Shown here in pieces: positions 6,027 to 6,186 of a stretch of DNA of 6,186 bases (position 1 is its first letter; every line of letters begins with the position of its first letter). Made by a program: the position numbers and the translations under genes. Below the pieces are notes generated by a model. It was not told the origin of the DNA. It did not search any database and saw only the letters and a program-made list of their open reading frames with translations. Location of the stretch: assembly GCA_938008865.1 (NCBI GenBank), contig CALLJA010000517.1:1-6186 (forward strand). The letters run 5' to 3'. This stretch comes from an uncultured Anaerolineales bacterium (GTDB lineage Bacteria > Chloroflexota > Anaerolineae > Anaerolineales > Villigracilaceae).

Positions 6027-6186
6027 GTGTCTCAAAACCCAAAAACGACAGTTGATCTAGTCATTCCAGTCTTCAACGAAGCGGGTGTGGTGGAGCAAAC
6101 CCATGCCCGTATTTCAGCTGCCCTGCAAGGACTTCCCTACGACTTTCATTTCATTTATGTGAACGACGGCTCTCGCGACGCGACGG
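6027..6186 (+). CDS. Family 2 glycosyltransferase, N-terminal part, cut by the window end
   Basis: The visible 53 codons start at GTG and read into a GT2 nucleotide-sugar-binding fold. They show the first beta strand VDLVIPVFNEAG (9-20) and, after a helix, the strand HFIYVNDGSRDAT (41-53) with the NDGS motif. The V-x-P-V-x-NE and VNDGSxD combination is typical of the polyprenyl-phosphate (Dpm/GtrB) branch, but the catalytic region and any membrane helices lie outside the window. The GTG is chosen because GGAGA precedes it by 6 bases and a -10 box lies just upstream; no in-frame ATG occurs between the promoter and the motif. It probably belongs to the same glycan-synthesis neighbourhood as the genes at 2832-5900. 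The frame has no stop before the window end. Confidence 0.85.
   Translation, partial: MSQNPKTTVDLVIPVFNEAGVVEQTHARISAALQGLPYDFHFIYVNDGSRDAT

Noticed and set aside
5786..6055. A small open frame across the wecE end and the intergenic repeat
   Set aside because: Its sequence is explained by wecE in another frame followed by the palindromic repeat, a known source of false small-protein calls.

Overview
The window is GC-rich bacterial DNA (about 60% GC by eye), with every gene on the + strand and short spacers. It suggests Chloroflexota, perhaps the Anaerolineae class. This rests on general resemblance: TACAAT-type -10 boxes very close to start codons, weak Shine-Dalgarno sites, and a CCACGGAG-type intergenic repeat. 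No marker gene here proves the taxonomy.

Layout. Positions 1-227 hold no convincing gene; they carry the promoter and leader of an aquaporin-family channel (228-995). A clear intrinsic terminator (1015-1042) closes that unit. A new promoter (-10 at 1064) then drives an FAD-dependent glycerol-3-phosphate dehydrogenase, glpD (1130-2809). The channel and glpD may form a small glycerol uptake/oxidation neighbourhood, but they look like separate transcription units and no glycerol kinase is visible.

An extended -10 promoter embedded at the end of glpD starts a tight three-gene cluster. It contains a membrane-anchored polyprenyl-phosphate-type family 2 glycosyltransferase (2832-3743), a WecD-like GNAT acetyltransferase (3757-4764), and a WecE/RffA aminotransferase (4764-5900) joined to its neighbour by a TGATG overlap. 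WecE makes dTDP-4-amino-4,6-dideoxy-galactose and WecD acetylates it to dTDP-Fuc4NAc. The cluster therefore probably makes an acetylated amino-deoxy sugar and places it on a lipid-linked or surface glycan.

A degenerate palindromic intergenic repeat (5909-5974) follows. Next come a second extended -10 promoter identical to the one before the first glycosyltransferase, and a perfect small hairpin over the ribosome-binding site of a second family 2 glycosyltransferase, which begins at 6027 and runs off the window.

I see no mobile element, CRISPR array, tRNA or rRNA, and no clearly new defence or metabolic system. The most interesting points are the Fuc4NAc module outside its classical enterobacterial setting, the unusual aquaporin selectivity filter, and the promoter/leader architecture.
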